Shown here: positions 42,648 to 53,292 of the stretch, in pieces
Position numbering within the stretch: the first letter of the stretch is position 1
How the letters are laid out: every line of letters begins with the position of its first letter
Notes under the pieces: model-generated
Told to the model about the DNA's origin: nothing
What the model saw: the letters and a program-made list of their open reading frames with translations, nothing else
Databases searched by the model: none
From: Clostridiales bacterium
GTDB taxonomy: Bacteria; Bacillota; Clostridia; Oscillospirales; Oscillospiraceae
Direction of reading: 5' to 3'
NCBI GenBank assembly: GCA_004555205.1
Contig: SFIY01000002.1
Span: forward strand, 1-64,000
DNA: 64,000 nucleotides
Translations under genes and position numbers: made by a program

Positions 42648-42676
42648 AAAACGCTCTGTCCGGCAAAGACAGAGCG
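42648..42676 (-). terminator. terminator after cardiolipin synthase
   Basis: CGCTCTGTC/GACAGAGCG stem with a 7-base loop and TTTTCTG on the minus strand; the plus side has CTTTTTTT. Confidence 0.75.
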
Positions 42677-42753
42677 CTTTTTTTGCGGGAATACCGGATG
42701 TATTGCAGGGAAAAGCAGCGGACAGACGGCGCAAAGGTGCCGCCGATGCCCCA

Positions 42754-44307
42754 TCACATCCACATGGCGAACAGCTTCATCACCGGGCCCAGCACACGGT
42801 GCAGCCACGGACGGCGCTGCCACTCGGCATAGCTTAAGCGGCGGCTGCGCGCCATAATGTGGTCCATATCCTCCAGCAGCTCCTCTAAGCAGGGCGCGCC
42901 GTAGAGCACCGTGCCGCACTCAAAATGGAGCTGGAAGCTGCGATAGTCCATATTCACCGACCCGACGAAGGCCACTTCCCTGTCCACCAGCACGCTCTTG
43001 CCGTGCAGCAGACCCGGCTCGTAAATATAAATCTTCACCCCGTGGCACAGCAGCTCACCGAAATAGCACTCCGCCGCCATATAGGCAAACTTATGGTCGG
43101 GGATGCCCGGCACCATCAATCGCACATCCACGCCGCTTTCGGCAGCCATGCACAACGCATTCATCATCGCATCACTGATGGCCAGATACGGCGTGGTGAT
43201 ATACACCATGTTTCTGGCGCCGTTGAGCAACTGCAAATAGGTGTCCTCCGCCACAGCCAGCGGGTTATTGTCCGGCCCGTCGGCAAACGACTGGCAGTAG
43301 CCCTGTGCCTCCCACCGGCCGTCAGGCCGGTAGTAGTCGTCCTCATGCTCCATGGCGCCGCCCATGCGCTGCCACATACGGATAAACTCGCGGCACAATC
43401 CCCATGCGCCCTCGCCCTCCAAACGCACGCCGCAGTCCTTCCAGTGGCCGAAACGCTCGATGATATTCGCGTATTCATCGGCAATATTCACACCGCCGGT
43501 ATAGGTCACATTGCCGTCAATGCAGGTGATCTTGCGGTGGTTGCGGTAGTTGAAATAGAGGCGGTTGACATAGTGATGGACGGGGTTGAACACCTGTATC
43601 TCCACACCTGCGCGCTTAAGCACCTCCAGCGGCTCTCCGTGCAGGCGCATCATGCTGCCGAAATCGTCAAAAATCAGCTTGACCTCCACACCCTGAGATG
43701 CCTTTTCCGTAAGGATCTTGCTTAAACGGTGCCAAATCTCCCCCTCGGCCATGATATAATATTCCATGAAAATGAAGCGCTCGGCCTTTGACATCTGCAT
43801 GAGCATATCGTCAAGATAGGCTTCGCCGCTGGGGAAATATCGACTCTGCGTACAGTCGAACAGCGGGAAATCGTGGCCGTCCAGATAGGTGGCCAGCCGT
43901 GCCCATTGGGGCGTCTCACGGCGCAGCTTCTCGATATTGCTCCGGCTTTCATCCTGCTGCGCCGGTGACTGTCTGGGCGGCGCTACCTTCTTCAAATCCA
44001 GATATTTACTCTGGTGATCGCCGCTCCACAGCCAGTAGAGGATCAATCCCACCACCGGCAGGGCCAGAATCAGCACAATCCAGCCGGGTTTATAGGTGGA
44101 GCTGCCCGGACGGTTATACACGCGGATGGCGTACACGATGGCCAGCAGCTCCAGTGCCGTGTAGGCAATCACCACGTACTTTTCCAGCAAATGGCTCAGC
44201 AGGAACACCAGCGCGATCTGCGCCAGCAGCAGCACCACCGCCAGCACCAGACGCAGCGCCGCAGAGATACGCCGTTCCGTCTTTTGTTGTATGTTGTGTT
44301 TCTTCAC
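42754..44307 (-). CDS. cls: cardiolipin synthase
   Basis: 517 residues from the GTG at 44307, chosen because GGAAGGAGG lies 9 bases upstream; the open frame begins nine codons earlier. Two N-terminal membrane segments, then two phospholipase-D HKD motifs: NHRKITCIDGNVTYTGGVNI and LHGKSVLVDREVAFVGSVNM. It joins two phosphatidylglycerols into cardiolipin at the membrane. The last residues LGPVMKLFAMWM match the family's hydrophobic end. It follows pncB with a hairpin between. Confidence 0.95.
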   Translation of the reverse strand: MKKHNIQQKTERRISAALRLVLAVVLLLAQIALVFLLSHLLEKYVVIAYTALELLAIVYAIRVYNRPGSSTYKPGWIVLILALPVVGLILYWLWSGDHQSKYLDLKKVAPPRQSPAQQDESRSNIEKLRRETPQWARLATYLDGHDFPLFDCTQSRYFPSGEAYLDDMLMQMSKAERFIFMEYYIMAEGEIWHRLSKILTEKASQGVEVKLIFDDFGSMMRLHGEPLEVLKRAGVEIQVFNPVHHYVNRLYFNYRNHRKITCIDGNVTYTGGVNIADEYANIIERFGHWKDCGVRLEGEGAWGLCREFIRMWQRMGGAMEHEDDYYRPDGRWEAQGYCQSFADGPDNNPLAVAEDTYLQLLNGARNMVYITTPYLAISDAMMNALCMAAESGVDVRLMVPGIPDHKFAYMAAECYFGELLCHGVKIYIYEPGLLHGKSVLVDREVAFVGSVNMDYRSFQLHFECGTVLYGAPCLEELLEDMDHIMARSRRLSYAEWQRRPWLHRVLGPVMKLFAMWM

Positions 44308-44334
44308 GCCTCTGTTCCTCCTTCCCAACCGCAC

Positions 44335-44360
44335 AGGGCTATCCGGTTTCGGATAGCCCT
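44335..44360. other. perfect hairpin between pncB and cls without T run
   Basis: AGGGCTATCCG/CGGATAGCCCT, 11-bp stem with a GTTT loop. No U tract follows on either strand, so it is more likely an mRNA-stabilising or processing stem than a terminator. Confidence 0.6.
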
Positions 44361-44366
44361 AATCGT

Positions 44367-45812
44367 TTAGTGCTGCTTATGCAGTAAATCCTGCTGAATC
44401 GTCCAGAGCTTTTCGGACAGGTCCACATAATAGGTATGGGGATTGTCAAAACGCTTGACCTCATCCCAAAGGGTATCCACCTGTGCCTTACAGTAATCGC
44501 GCACCTGCTCCAGGGGCGGGCAGTCATACACGCGCTTGCCGTTGATAAAGATAGGCACCAGCAGTTCTCTGGCGGTAAAATCGTACACCGTCTTCTTTTT
44601 CCAGGTGGCGTTGGGATCGAAAATCTCCAGATCATGGCTGTCGTCCACGGTTTCATCGTAAACGGTCATGTAGTCGGCAATGGCCTTGCCGGTATCGTTG
44701 CCGTACAGGCGGTAGATTTTCTTGAAGTGGGGCACGGTGATCTTCTCCACATTTTCGCTGACCTTGATCTTGGGAATGATCTCGCCGTCCTTCTCCACGG
44801 CCACCAGCTTATACACGCCGCCGAACACCGGCTCGCTCTTGGCGGTAATCATGCGCTCGCCCACGCCGAACATGTCGATCTTCGCACCCTGCAGCAGCAG
44901 GTCCTGGATCAAATGCTCGTCCAGCGAGTTGGAGGCGGAAATCTGGCAGGTCTCCCAACCGGCCTCGTCCAGCATCTTGCGCGCTTTTTGGCTCAGATAG
45001 GCAATATCGCCCGAATCCAGACGGATGCCGCACTTGGTAATGCCCATGGGCTTGAGCACCTCGTTAAAGGCGCGAATGGCATTGGGCACGCCGGATTCCA
45101 GCGTGTTGTAGGTGTCCACCAGCAGCGTGGCGTTGGTGGGATAGATCCGGCAATAGGCTTTGAACGCCTCAAGCTCGCTGTCAAACATCTGCACCCAGGC
45201 ATGGGCCATGGTGCCGCCGGCAGGTACGCCGTAGATCTCATCGGAAATGGTGCAGGCCGTGCCGTGGCAGCCGCCTATGTACGCGGCGCGGGCGCCGATG
45301 ATGGCCGCGTCTGCGCCCTGTGCCCGGCGGGAGCCGAACTCCAGCACCGTGCGGCCGCGGGCGGCACGGACAATGCGGTTGGCCTTGGTGGCGATCAGGC
45401 TCTGGTGATTGACGGTCAGGAGCGTAAAGGTTTCAATCAACTGGGCTTCAATGGCCGGCGCACGCACCACCACCAGCGGCTCCCGGGGAAAGACAGGTGT
45501 GCCTTCGGGGATGGCGTAAATGTCGCCGGTGAAGCGGAAGTCCTTCAAATAAGCCAAAAATTCCTCGCTGAACAGCTTGCGGCCGCGCAGGTAGGCAATG
45601 TCCTCGTCGGTAAAGTGCAGGTTCTCGATATAATCGATCAACTGCTCCAGACCGGCGGCGATGGCAAAGCCGCCGCCATCGGGCACCTTGCGGAAAAAGA
45701 CGTCAAAATAGGTAATGCGATCCTTATAGCCGATTTCAAAATAACCGTTGCCCATGGTCAGCTCATAAAAGTCGCAGAGCATGGTCATGTTCAGCTTTTC
45801 CTCTGTTTTCAT
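44367..45812 (-). CDS. pncB: nicotinate phosphoribosyltransferase
   Basis: 481 residues from the ATG at 45812 with GAGGT 9 bases upstream; the long open frame before it has no homology. Motifs: NMTMLCDFYELTMGNGYFEI at the start, EFGSRRAQGADAAIIGARAA with the PRPP/nicotinate site, GTMAHAWVQMF with the autophosphorylated-His region, and GIRLDSGDIAYLSQKAR. It converts nicotinate to NaMN with ATP, feeding NadD at 52099. It has its own promoter. Confidence 0.95.
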   Translation of the reverse strand: MKTEEKLNMTMLCDFYELTMGNGYFEIGYKDRITYFDVFFRKVPDGGGFAIAAGLEQLIDYIENLHFTDEDIAYLRGRKLFSEEFLAYLKDFRFTGDIYAIPEGTPVFPREPLVVVRAPAIEAQLIETFTLLTVNHQSLIATKANRIVRAARGRTVLEFGSRRAQGADAAIIGARAAYIGGCHGTACTISDEIYGVPAGGTMAHAWVQMFDSELEAFKAYCRIYPTNATLLVDTYNTLESGVPNAIRAFNEVLKPMGITKCGIRLDSGDIAYLSQKARKMLDEAGWETCQISASNSLDEHLIQDLLLQGAKIDMFGVGERMITAKSEPVFGGVYKLVAVEKDGEIIPKIKVSENVEKITVPHFKKIYRLYGNDTGKAIADYMTVYDETVDDSHDLEIFDPNATWKKKTVYDFTARELLVPIFINGKRVYDCPPLEQVRDYCKAQVDTLWDEVKRFDNPHTYYVDLSEKLWTIQQDLLHKQH

Positions 45813-45852
45813 CCTCAATACCTCAAAATTTTTATTTGGGTGTGCTCCGTCT

Positions 45853-45881
45853 ATTATATGCCATTTTATCCCGTAAAGCAA
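45853..45881 (-). promoter_or_regulatory. promoter of pncB
   Basis: Minus-strand TTGCTT (45881-45876), 17-bp spacer, TATAAT (45858-45853), 40 bp before pncB. Confidence 0.75.
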
Positions 45882-45910
45882 TCCTTTTCGCAGATTCTGC
45901 CTTTTTTGCG

Positions 45911-45938
45911 AAAAAAAGGACGACCGTTCAGGTCGTCC
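45911..45938 (-). terminator. terminator after the acidic zinc-ribbon gene
   Basis: GGACGACC/GGTCGTCC stem with a TGAAC loop, then TTTTTTT on the minus strand. Confidence 0.92.
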
Positions 45939-45959
45939 TTCAGGATATGTGGCAGGCAA

Positions 45960-46367
45960 TCAGTCCTCGTCATCTTCCTCATCGTCGGACAGGTCGGACA
46001 GATCGAACTCCAAACGCTCGCCGCAGTTGGGGCACACGACCTCACCGGCTTCCAGCGTATCCTCGTCGAACACGATCTCTTCCTCGCAGACGGGACAGGT
46101 GGTTTCAAAATACTCCTCGTCGTCGTCCTCGTCCTCGTCGTCGTCCAGCTCGAACAGGCACTCTTCCACTTCGCTCAGATCGTCGCTGACGGCGTCCAGG
46201 CCCTCCTCCACATCGCACAGCTCGTCCTCAAGATCGAGCAGCGCCTCGGACATATCGTCCAGCACATCGATGATGGCGGCAATCAGCTTGCCCTCTTTGC
46301 TCTCGGTATCCAGATCCAGACCCTCGGCCAGACCCTTCAGATAAGCGACCTTCTCAGAAATTTCCAT
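45960..46367 (-). CDS. acidic zinc-ribbon protein (CD1247 N-terminal domain family)
   Basis: 135 residues, extremely acidic. Residues 1-70 are helical (MEISEKVAYLKGLAEGLDLD), the start typical of the clostridial CD1247-type domain. A run of Asp/Glu (about 75-86) leads to a zinc ribbon CPVCEEEIVF and CPNCGERLEF, and the tail is again Asp/Glu rich. Function unknown; the ribbon suggests nucleic-acid or protein contact but the charge argues against direct DNA binding. It lies 81 bp downstream of efp, probably in the same transcript. A serine-rich frame on the other strand is only its shadow. Confidence 0.8.
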   Translation of the reverse strand: MEISEKVAYLKGLAEGLDLDTESKEGKLIAAIIDVLDDMSEALLDLEDELCDVEEGLDAVSDDLSEVEECLFELDDDEDEDDDEEYFETTCPVCEEEIVFDEDTLEAGEVVCPNCGERLEFDLSDLSDDEEDDED

Positions 46368-46448
46368 ATATATGCTCCTTTCTGATCGTTACATATCGGT
46401 TTGTTCCTCTCCGCCCCAGGGCGGAAAATCCTTATGTCAGACGGATGA

Positions 46449-47015
46449 TTACTTGGCGCGGCTCAGATACTCACCGGTGCGGGTGTCAATGGTGATCTTG
46501 TCGCCGATATTGATGAACAGAGGCACCTTCACCTCAGCGCCGGTCTCAACGGTAGCGGGCTTCAGGGTGTTGGTGGCGGTGTTGCCGGCCAGGCCCGGCT
46601 CGGTCTCGGTGACTTCCAGGTCCATGAAGTTGGGGCACTCCAGGCCGAACACGTTACCCTTGTAGCTGAGCACCTTGCACACGGTGTTCTCGGTCACGAA
46701 GCGGAACGCATCGCCCAGCAGGTCCTTGCCCAGAGGCACCATATCGTAGGTTTCCTGATCCATGAAATAGTACAGATCGCCGTCGCTATAGCTGTAGGCC
46801 ATATCCTTGCGCTCGATGAAGGCCTCCTCAAACTTCGCGGTGGGGTTAAAAGAAGTTTCGGTCACGGCGCCGGTGACGATGTTCTTCATCTTGGTGCGCA
46901 CGAAAGCAGCGCCCTTGCCGGGCTTCACATGCTGAAATTCCACGACCTGCATGATCTTGCCTTCATACTCAAAGGTCTTACCGTTTCTGAAATCGCCGGC
47001 AGTAATAGTTGCCAT
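46449..47015 (-). CDS. efp: elongation factor P
   Basis: 188 residues, three OB-like domains. The tip loop HVKPGKGAAFVRTKMKNIVT places Lys33 where EF-P is modified in some bacteria; PDZ-like names do not apply. The C-terminal PLFINIGDKITIDTRTGEYL is the family signature. It relieves ribosome stalling at polyproline. RBS GGGAGG precedes the start. A GC-rich hairpin without T run (TCCGCCC/GGGCGGA, 46410-46425) lies after the gene. Confidence 0.96.
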   Translation of the reverse strand: MATITAGDFRNGKTFEYEGKIMQVVEFQHVKPGKGAAFVRTKMKNIVTGAVTETSFNPTAKFEEAFIERKDMAYSYSDGDLYYFMDQETYDMVPLGKDLLGDAFRFVTENTVCKVLSYKGNVFGLECPNFMDLEVTETEPGLAGNTATNTLKPATVETGAEVKVPLFINIGDKITIDTRTGEYLSRAK

Positions 47016-47093
47016 AGTGTTTTCCTCCCGTATCTATGAGGAAATAGCCAATATTCCCTCGAATGTATATCATGTGCCCAAATGGCCTTGTAT

Positions 47094-47122
47094 ATTCTAC
47101 ATGATACAGCGCCGTTTGGCAA
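47094..47122 (-). promoter_or_regulatory. promoter of efp
   Basis: Minus-strand TTGCCA (47122-47117), 17-bp spacer, TAGAAT (47099-47094), 79 bp before efp. Confidence 0.6.
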
Positions 47123-47144
47123 GTGTTTTGCCGCAAAATTTCCG

Positions 47145-47660
47145 TTAATCGGCAGAAAAATGCGTTTTGCGGCGGCAAAGGGCCTTAAAGGGCGCCTGCA
47201 TGGCATGGAGCACCTTTTGCCACGGCGTCACCGCGCCGCCCAACGGCTCCACCATCAGCGCCGTCACGCCGCTCAACTGCGCGCCCAGCACATCGGTCAG
47301 CAGCTTATCGCCCAGCATGGCGGTTTCATCCGCACCGACGCCCGCCTTTGCCATGGCCTGCGTAAATCCCCGCGTGGACGGCTTACCGGCGTGGCCCACG
47401 TAGGTGATGCCCAGCTTGCCGCAAAAACGCTCCACTCTTGCGCTGCGGCGGTTGTTGGACAGGATCATCACCTCAATACCGGCCGCCTTCATGCCCTCGA
47501 TCCACGAAAAGATGTCCGCATCCGGCTCGGGCACACATTTGGGCGCCAGGGTAAAATCCAGATCGCTGAGCAGCAGGCGGATGCCGCGCTCACGCAAAAA
47601 AGAGGGCGTCACTTCGTCATAACGCTGAAACAGCCGATCCGGCACCATCAATATACGCAT
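47145..47660 (-). CDS. yqeG: YqeG family HAD-IIIA phosphatase
   Basis: 171 residues from the ATG at 47660 with AAAGGAGGGG upstream. HAD motif I is LLLSDLDFTLAPK (DxDxT), motif II VMILSNNRRS, and motif III/IV HAGKPSTRGF and MLGDKLLTDVLGAQLSGVTA. YqeG-type proteins are small cytosolic phosphatases, with phosphatidylglycerophosphate as the substrate in some relatives; that activity is plausible here beside cdsA and cls but not shown. Confidence 0.9.
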   Translation of the reverse strand: MRILMVPDRLFQRYDEVTPSFLRERGIRLLLSDLDFTLAPKCVPEPDADIFSWIEGMKAAGIEVMILSNNRRSARVERFCGKLGITYVGHAGKPSTRGFTQAMAKAGVGADETAMLGDKLLTDVLGAQLSGVTALMVEPLGGAVTPWQKVLHAMQAPFKALCRRKTHFSAD

Positions 47661-47737
47661 AGTAACCCCTCCTTTCACATAGGGTATTTAGAGCATTTTA
47701 TCATTCTTTCCGTAGAATTACAAGGGGGGTGCGTCCC

Positions 47738-48496
47738 ATGCAGCTGTATCTGGCCGTTACGCCTGACGATTTAGCCCGCGCCAAGGCCCACACACCGTAT
47801 CTGGCCCATGTGGCCTATCGCATCGGCAGCGACGGGCATTTACTGCGCGCCGCGCTGCCGTCCCGGCTGCGGGGCGGGCTGGCGGTGCTGTCCGACCGGG
47901 AGGCCCCCTCCGGCTTGTGGGGGGAAACGCTGGTACAGGAGCTGGTGCAGGAGTGCCTGCAGCGCAGCTATGCCGGCGTGATGCTGGATTTCGAGGGCGC
48001 GGCAGCGCCGCAGCGCGGCAGCTTCGTGCGTTCTCTGGACGAGGCGCTGCACCGCTGTCACAGGCGGCTGCTGACCGCCGAGGAGGACGCGGCACACACG
48101 GTGTATGCCTCCGTGCTCATCAACACGGCGCTCTCCGGCGGGTCCCTGTCGGCCCGTCTGGAGCAGGCGCAGGCCCGGTTCGGCGCCTCCCACCTGGTAC
48201 TGGACCTGCAGCGTCTGATGATGGACTTTCCCCTGCCCTGTCCCAGCGGCGAGGGCGATGTACTGCCCCTTGATACGCTGCAGCGCTTGCAGCAAGGGCG
48301 GTCTGTCTTTTTCTCCGAGGAGCTTTGCGCCCGGTACTTCACCTATCGTCGGGGCAGCGCCACCCGGTTCGTGCTGTTTGACGACGGCGACACGCTGCAG
48401 CGCAAGATCCAGTTGGGGCAAAGGCTGGGCATCCGGGAGGGCTGCTTCATGTACCCGGAGGTGGCGGATATTTTAGGGGAGCTGTATGAAAAATAA
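47738..48496 (+). CDS. conserved protein of unknown function, possible glycosidase-like barrel
   Basis: 252 residues from the ATG at 47738 with AAGGGGGGT 7 bases upstream. MQLYLAVTPDDLARAKAHTP opens the protein; YAGVMLDFEGAAAPQRGSFV recalls the strand-4 region of GH18-type barrels (GVxxDFE), but the usual upstream Asp is missing. No signal peptide is seen, so it should be cytosolic. YASVLINTALSGGSLSARLE and FVLFDDGDTLQRKIQLGQRL could be later strands. I do not recognise the family; a link to spore or wall chemistry would be speculation. It stands alone between yqeG and rpsU. Confidence 0.7.
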   Translation: MQLYLAVTPDDLARAKAHTPYLAHVAYRIGSDGHLLRAALPSRLRGGLAVLSDREAPSGLWGETLVQELVQECLQRSYAGVMLDFEGAAAPQRGSFVRSLDEALHRCHRRLLTAEEDAAHTVYASVLINTALSGGSLSARLEQAQARFGASHLVLDLQRLMMDFPLPCPSGEGDVLPLDTLQRLQQGRSVFFSEELCARYFTYRRGSATRFVLFDDGDTLQRKIQLGQRLGIREGCFMYPEVADILGELYEK

Positions 48497-48524
48497 GAGC
48501 TGAACCGATCGGTTCAGCTCTTTT
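48495..48524. terminator. bidirectional terminator between 47738-48496 and rpsU
   Basis: AAGAGCTGAACCGATCGGTT onward is fully self-complementary (12-bp arms), with TTTT on the plus side and TTATTTTT on the minus side. Confidence 0.88.
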
Positions 48525-48532
48525 GAGACAGA

Positions 48533-48718
48533 TCAATAATATCTCTTGTTGCGGTTCTTACGAGCGGCCTCGGACTTCTTGCGGCGCTTGACGCTGGGGC
48601 TTTCATAGCACTCTCTCTTGCGCACCTCGGCCAGGACACCGGCCTTTGCACAGCTTCTCTTGAAACGCTTCAGAGCGCTATCCAAGGACTCGCCTTCCTT
48701 GACATGTACTTCGGACAT
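48533..48718 (-). CDS. rpsU: 30S ribosomal protein S21
   Basis: 61 residues. VHVKEGESLDSALKRFKRSC is the canonical S21 start, and RRKKSEAARKNRNKRYY is the basic tail. It binds the 30S platform and helps initiation. Single-gene unit with a consensus promoter; GGAGGGAG precedes the start. Confidence 0.97.
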   Translation of the reverse strand: MSEVHVKEGESLDSALKRFKRSCAKAGVLAEVRKRECYESPSVKRRKKSEAARKNRNKRYY

Positions 48719-48798
48719 CTATTTTCCCTCCCTCCGATGTATCCGGCTCGATCCAGGATACTCTTTAAGAGTCATTGGACATGACTTTAACAGATAGC

Positions 48799-48827
48799 AT
48801 TATACAAACAATGCGTATCATTGTCAA
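48799..48827 (-). promoter_or_regulatory. promoter of rpsU
   Basis: Minus-strand TTGACA (48827-48822), 17-bp spacer, TATAAT (48804-48799): a perfect consensus promoter. Confidence 0.92.
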
Positions 48828-48850
48828 GCGATTTTTTATAATTTCCCCGC

Positions 48851-48884
48851 AAAAAGGGGAGATTCCTGCGAATCTCCCCTTTTT
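48851..48884 (-). terminator. terminator after leuS
   Basis: AAAAAGGGGAGATTC/GAATCTCCCCTTTTT stem with a 4-base loop; T5 ends on both strands. Confidence 0.93.
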
Positions 48885-48900
48885 ATTACCTTACTGTCAT

Positions 48901-51327
<2,427 letters not shown>

Positions 51328-51423
51328 ACTCGCTTCTCCTTTTATGGTAAAAATGATATGAACGATGGTAATTTTCTCTTTGTGCCGGGCTGACGCAGGC
51401 GCGGAGGACAGCGCGGCATCAAG

Positions 51424-51690
51424 TGAAAAGCCCCTGACCGAAGTACTTCGGTCAGGGGCGTCAATACAAATTCACGCGGTACCACCCTGATTCAGGCGCC
51501 AAGCGCCCATCTCAGTTCCTCTCAAGCACAAGAGGCGCCGCCTGTAACGGAGGGCATCCGTCCCACCCTGTTCAGATGGGCAACTCCGGGGCCAGTACAG
51601 AAAAGCACCTCCGTCGGCTTGCACCAACCGCCGATTCTCTTAGGGCAGGCGTTGCTTTTCCTTTTTCCCTTCATCGTCTTTCACAAGATT
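51424..51690 (-). promoter_or_regulatory. T-box leader of leuS
   Basis: Minus strand, in order: stem I with GAAAAGCA/TGCTTTTC, the AGAGAATCGG apical bulge and GGTTGGTGCAAGCCGA distal loop; a GTACTGG segment on the descending side where the specifier CTG (Leu) would sit; further stems; then the conserved T-box AGGGTGGTACCGCG (51490-51477) and a terminator. Uncharged tRNA-Leu should favour the antiterminator. The specifier assignment is inferred from position and the leuS context. The 51328-51423 stretch before leuS holds only its RBS region. Confidence 0.93.
51425..51459 (-). terminator. T-box terminator of leuS
   Basis: GCCCCTGACCGAAGT and its complement form a 15-bp stem (51430-51459), followed on the minus strand by TTTTC. 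Confidence 0.92.
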
Positions 51691-51696
51691 GCATCC

Positions 51697-51725
51697 ATTG
51701 TAAATTTTTTGCACGCGTTTGTCAA
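51697..51725 (-). promoter_or_regulatory. promoter of the leuS T-box unit
   Basis: Minus-strand TTGACA (51725-51720), 17-bp spacer, TACAAT (51702-51697), placing the start at about 51690. Confidence 0.85.
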
Positions 51726-51730
51726 GGTTT

Positions 51731-52102
51731 TTATTCCTTTTCGTCGACAATGCCGGTCAAATCCACGCTCTTGCCGTCACGCCACAGCCGCTCCAGGCCG
51801 TAGAACTCCCGTGCCTCGGCGTTGAACACATGAACGGCGATACAGCCGTAGTCCAGCAGCACCCATGTGCCGCCGCGATAGCCCTCGCGGTGCAAAGGCT
51901 CCTCGCCTGCCTCCTCGGTGAGCACCTTTTCCACATTGTCAACCAGCGCATTGATCTGCGTATTGCTCGAGCCGGTGGCCAGAACGAAGTAATCCGCCAG
52001 CGTGGTCAGGTCGCTGATCTCCAGCACCTGAATCTCCTTACCCTTTTTATCAGACAGCGCACGGGCTGCCAGCATGGCCAGTTCTTTGGGTGTTTTCATC
52101 AT
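51731..52102 (-). CDS. rsfS: ribosome silencing factor RsfS
   Basis: 123 residues. The family pattern is clear: VLEISDLTTLADYFVLATGS, SNTQINALVDNVEKVL, GYRGGTWVLLDYGCIAVHVF, YGLERLWRDGKSVDL. It binds uL14 and blocks subunit joining under starvation. Two adjacent ATGs (52102 and 52099) follow GGGAGG; the second has the better spacing. Overlaps nadD-yqeK by 4 bp, the usual neighbour in Firmicutes. No terminator follows, so readthrough into the leuS leader is possible. Confidence 0.95.
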   Translation of the reverse strand: MMKTPKELAMLAARALSDKKGKEIQVLEISDLTTLADYFVLATGSSNTQINALVDNVEKVLTEEAGEEPLHREGYRGGTWVLLDYGCIAVHVFNAEAREFYGLERLWRDGKSVDLTGIVDEKE

Positions 52103-53292
52103 GCATCCTCCCTGTTTTCCAAATATTCTTTCGCCTCCACCGTGCGGTAGTGTACGGGATTGCCCCGCTCGGTCATTTCCTCGATGCTGTCCTGCAGGCC
52201 CATCAGCAGCCCCATGTCCAGATCCGTATGCACGGCGTCGCGCAGATCGTCCACGCCGTCAAACACCCGGTTGGGCTCCACGTAATCGGCCATGTAGATG
52301 ACCTTCTCCAGCACCGTCATATCCGCCTTGCCGGTGGTGTGCCAGTATATGGCGTTGTAAATGTCGTCGTCCACGCCGAACAGGTCCCGCGCCACCGCAG
52401 CGCCGGTCTTGGCGTGGAGCAGCTTCAGCGTTTGGCGCTCCAGCGGGTCCGGCACAATGCCGTAATGCGCGCACAGGGCCAACTGCTCGTCCCTGTTCAG
52501 CTTCTTGGTGCAGTCGTGCAGCAGTGCCGCGATCTGCGCCTTGGTCACATCCGCGCCGTACTGTCTGGCCAGGCGGATGGCCTCCTGCTCCGTGCCCAGC
52601 ACATGGGGCATACGCTTGGGCTTTAAAAAGCTCATGGCGATGGGACGCAGCTCGTCAACGGTCAGATGCTTCAGCTCTGCATGGGTGCCGTACAGGTGCT
52701 TGCGGGCAATATAGCCGTACACCGCATCGCTCAGGTATGCCCGTCCTTCACCGCGGGAGAGCGCCTCGCGCACCTCGGTGGAGGACACCTCGATCACGTT
52801 AGGGTTTTGCACCGTGACGATGTGGGCGCCGTAGGCCGCCTCCAGATACTTCTTCTGTGCGGCAAAGGCATCGTCCTCGTTCTCCTCCAGCCGACTGACG
52901 GCGGCGATGCCCGCCAGGGAGGCGATGACCTCCGGCTCGTGCCATGTATGGAAGGACAAAAACATATCCGAGCCCACGATCAGCCACAGCTCGTCGTCGG
53001 GGTACATGGCTTTCAGCTGGCGCAGGGTATCGCTGGTATAGCTTTTCCCCTGACGGCGCAGTTCTATGTCCGAGACCTCCGCCCATTTGCCCAGCTCCGC
53101 CGTGGCCAGCTCCGTCATGGCCAGACGGTCCTCGTTGCCGGCGCTGTCCGCCGGCAGCTCCTTATGGGGCGGAATACTGTCCACGACCAGCAGCAGCTTA
53201 TTCAGCCCCAGCGCGTCCCTGACCGCCTTGGCCGCCGTCAGATGACCGCGGTGGATGGGGTCAAAGGTGCCGCCGTAAATACCGATCTTCAT
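52099..53292 (-). CDS. nadD: fusion of nicotinate-nucleotide adenylyltransferase (NadD) and YqeK HD-domain hydrolase
   Basis: 397 residues. Residues 1-200 are NadD: IGIYGGTFDPIHRGHLTAAK at the nucleotide site, WLIVGSDMFLSFHTWHEP, and ISSTEVR-type VSSTEVREALSRGEG. Residues 210-397 are a YqeK-like HD domain with ALLHDCTKK (His259-Asp260), HAKTGAAVARDLFG, IYWHTTGKADMTVLEKVIYM and ADYVEPNR. NadD makes NaAD from NaMN; YqeK-type enzymes cut Ap4A. In Bacillus these are two neighbouring genes; here they share one frame. Overlaps yhbY and rsfS by 4 bp each. Confidence 0.93.
   Translation of the reverse strand: MKIGIYGGTFDPIHRGHLTAAKAVRDALGLNKLLLVVDSIPPHKELPADSAGNEDRLAMTELATAELGKWAEVSDIELRRQGKSYTSDTLRQLKAMYPDDELWLIVGSDMFLSFHTWHEPEVIASLAGIAAVSRLEENEDDAFAAQKKYLEAAYGAHIVTVQNPNVIEVSSTEVREALSRGEGRAYLSDAVYGYIARKHLYGTHAELKHLTVDELRPIAMSFLKPKRMPHVLGTEQEAIRLARQYGADVTKAQIAALLHDCTKKLNRDEQLALCAHYGIVPDPLERQTLKLLHAKTGAAVARDLFGVDDDIYNAIYWHTTGKADMTVLEKVIYMADYVEPNRVFDGVDDLRDAVHTDLDMGLLMGLQDSIEEMTERGNPVHYRTVEAKEYLENREDA

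Noticed and set aside
44335..44360. Terminator after pncB
   Set aside because: Perfect stem but no T run on either strand; listed only as a hairpin.
45949..46344. Serine-rich plus-strand frame
   Set aside because: It is the antisense of Asp/Glu codons of the acidic zinc-ribbon protein.
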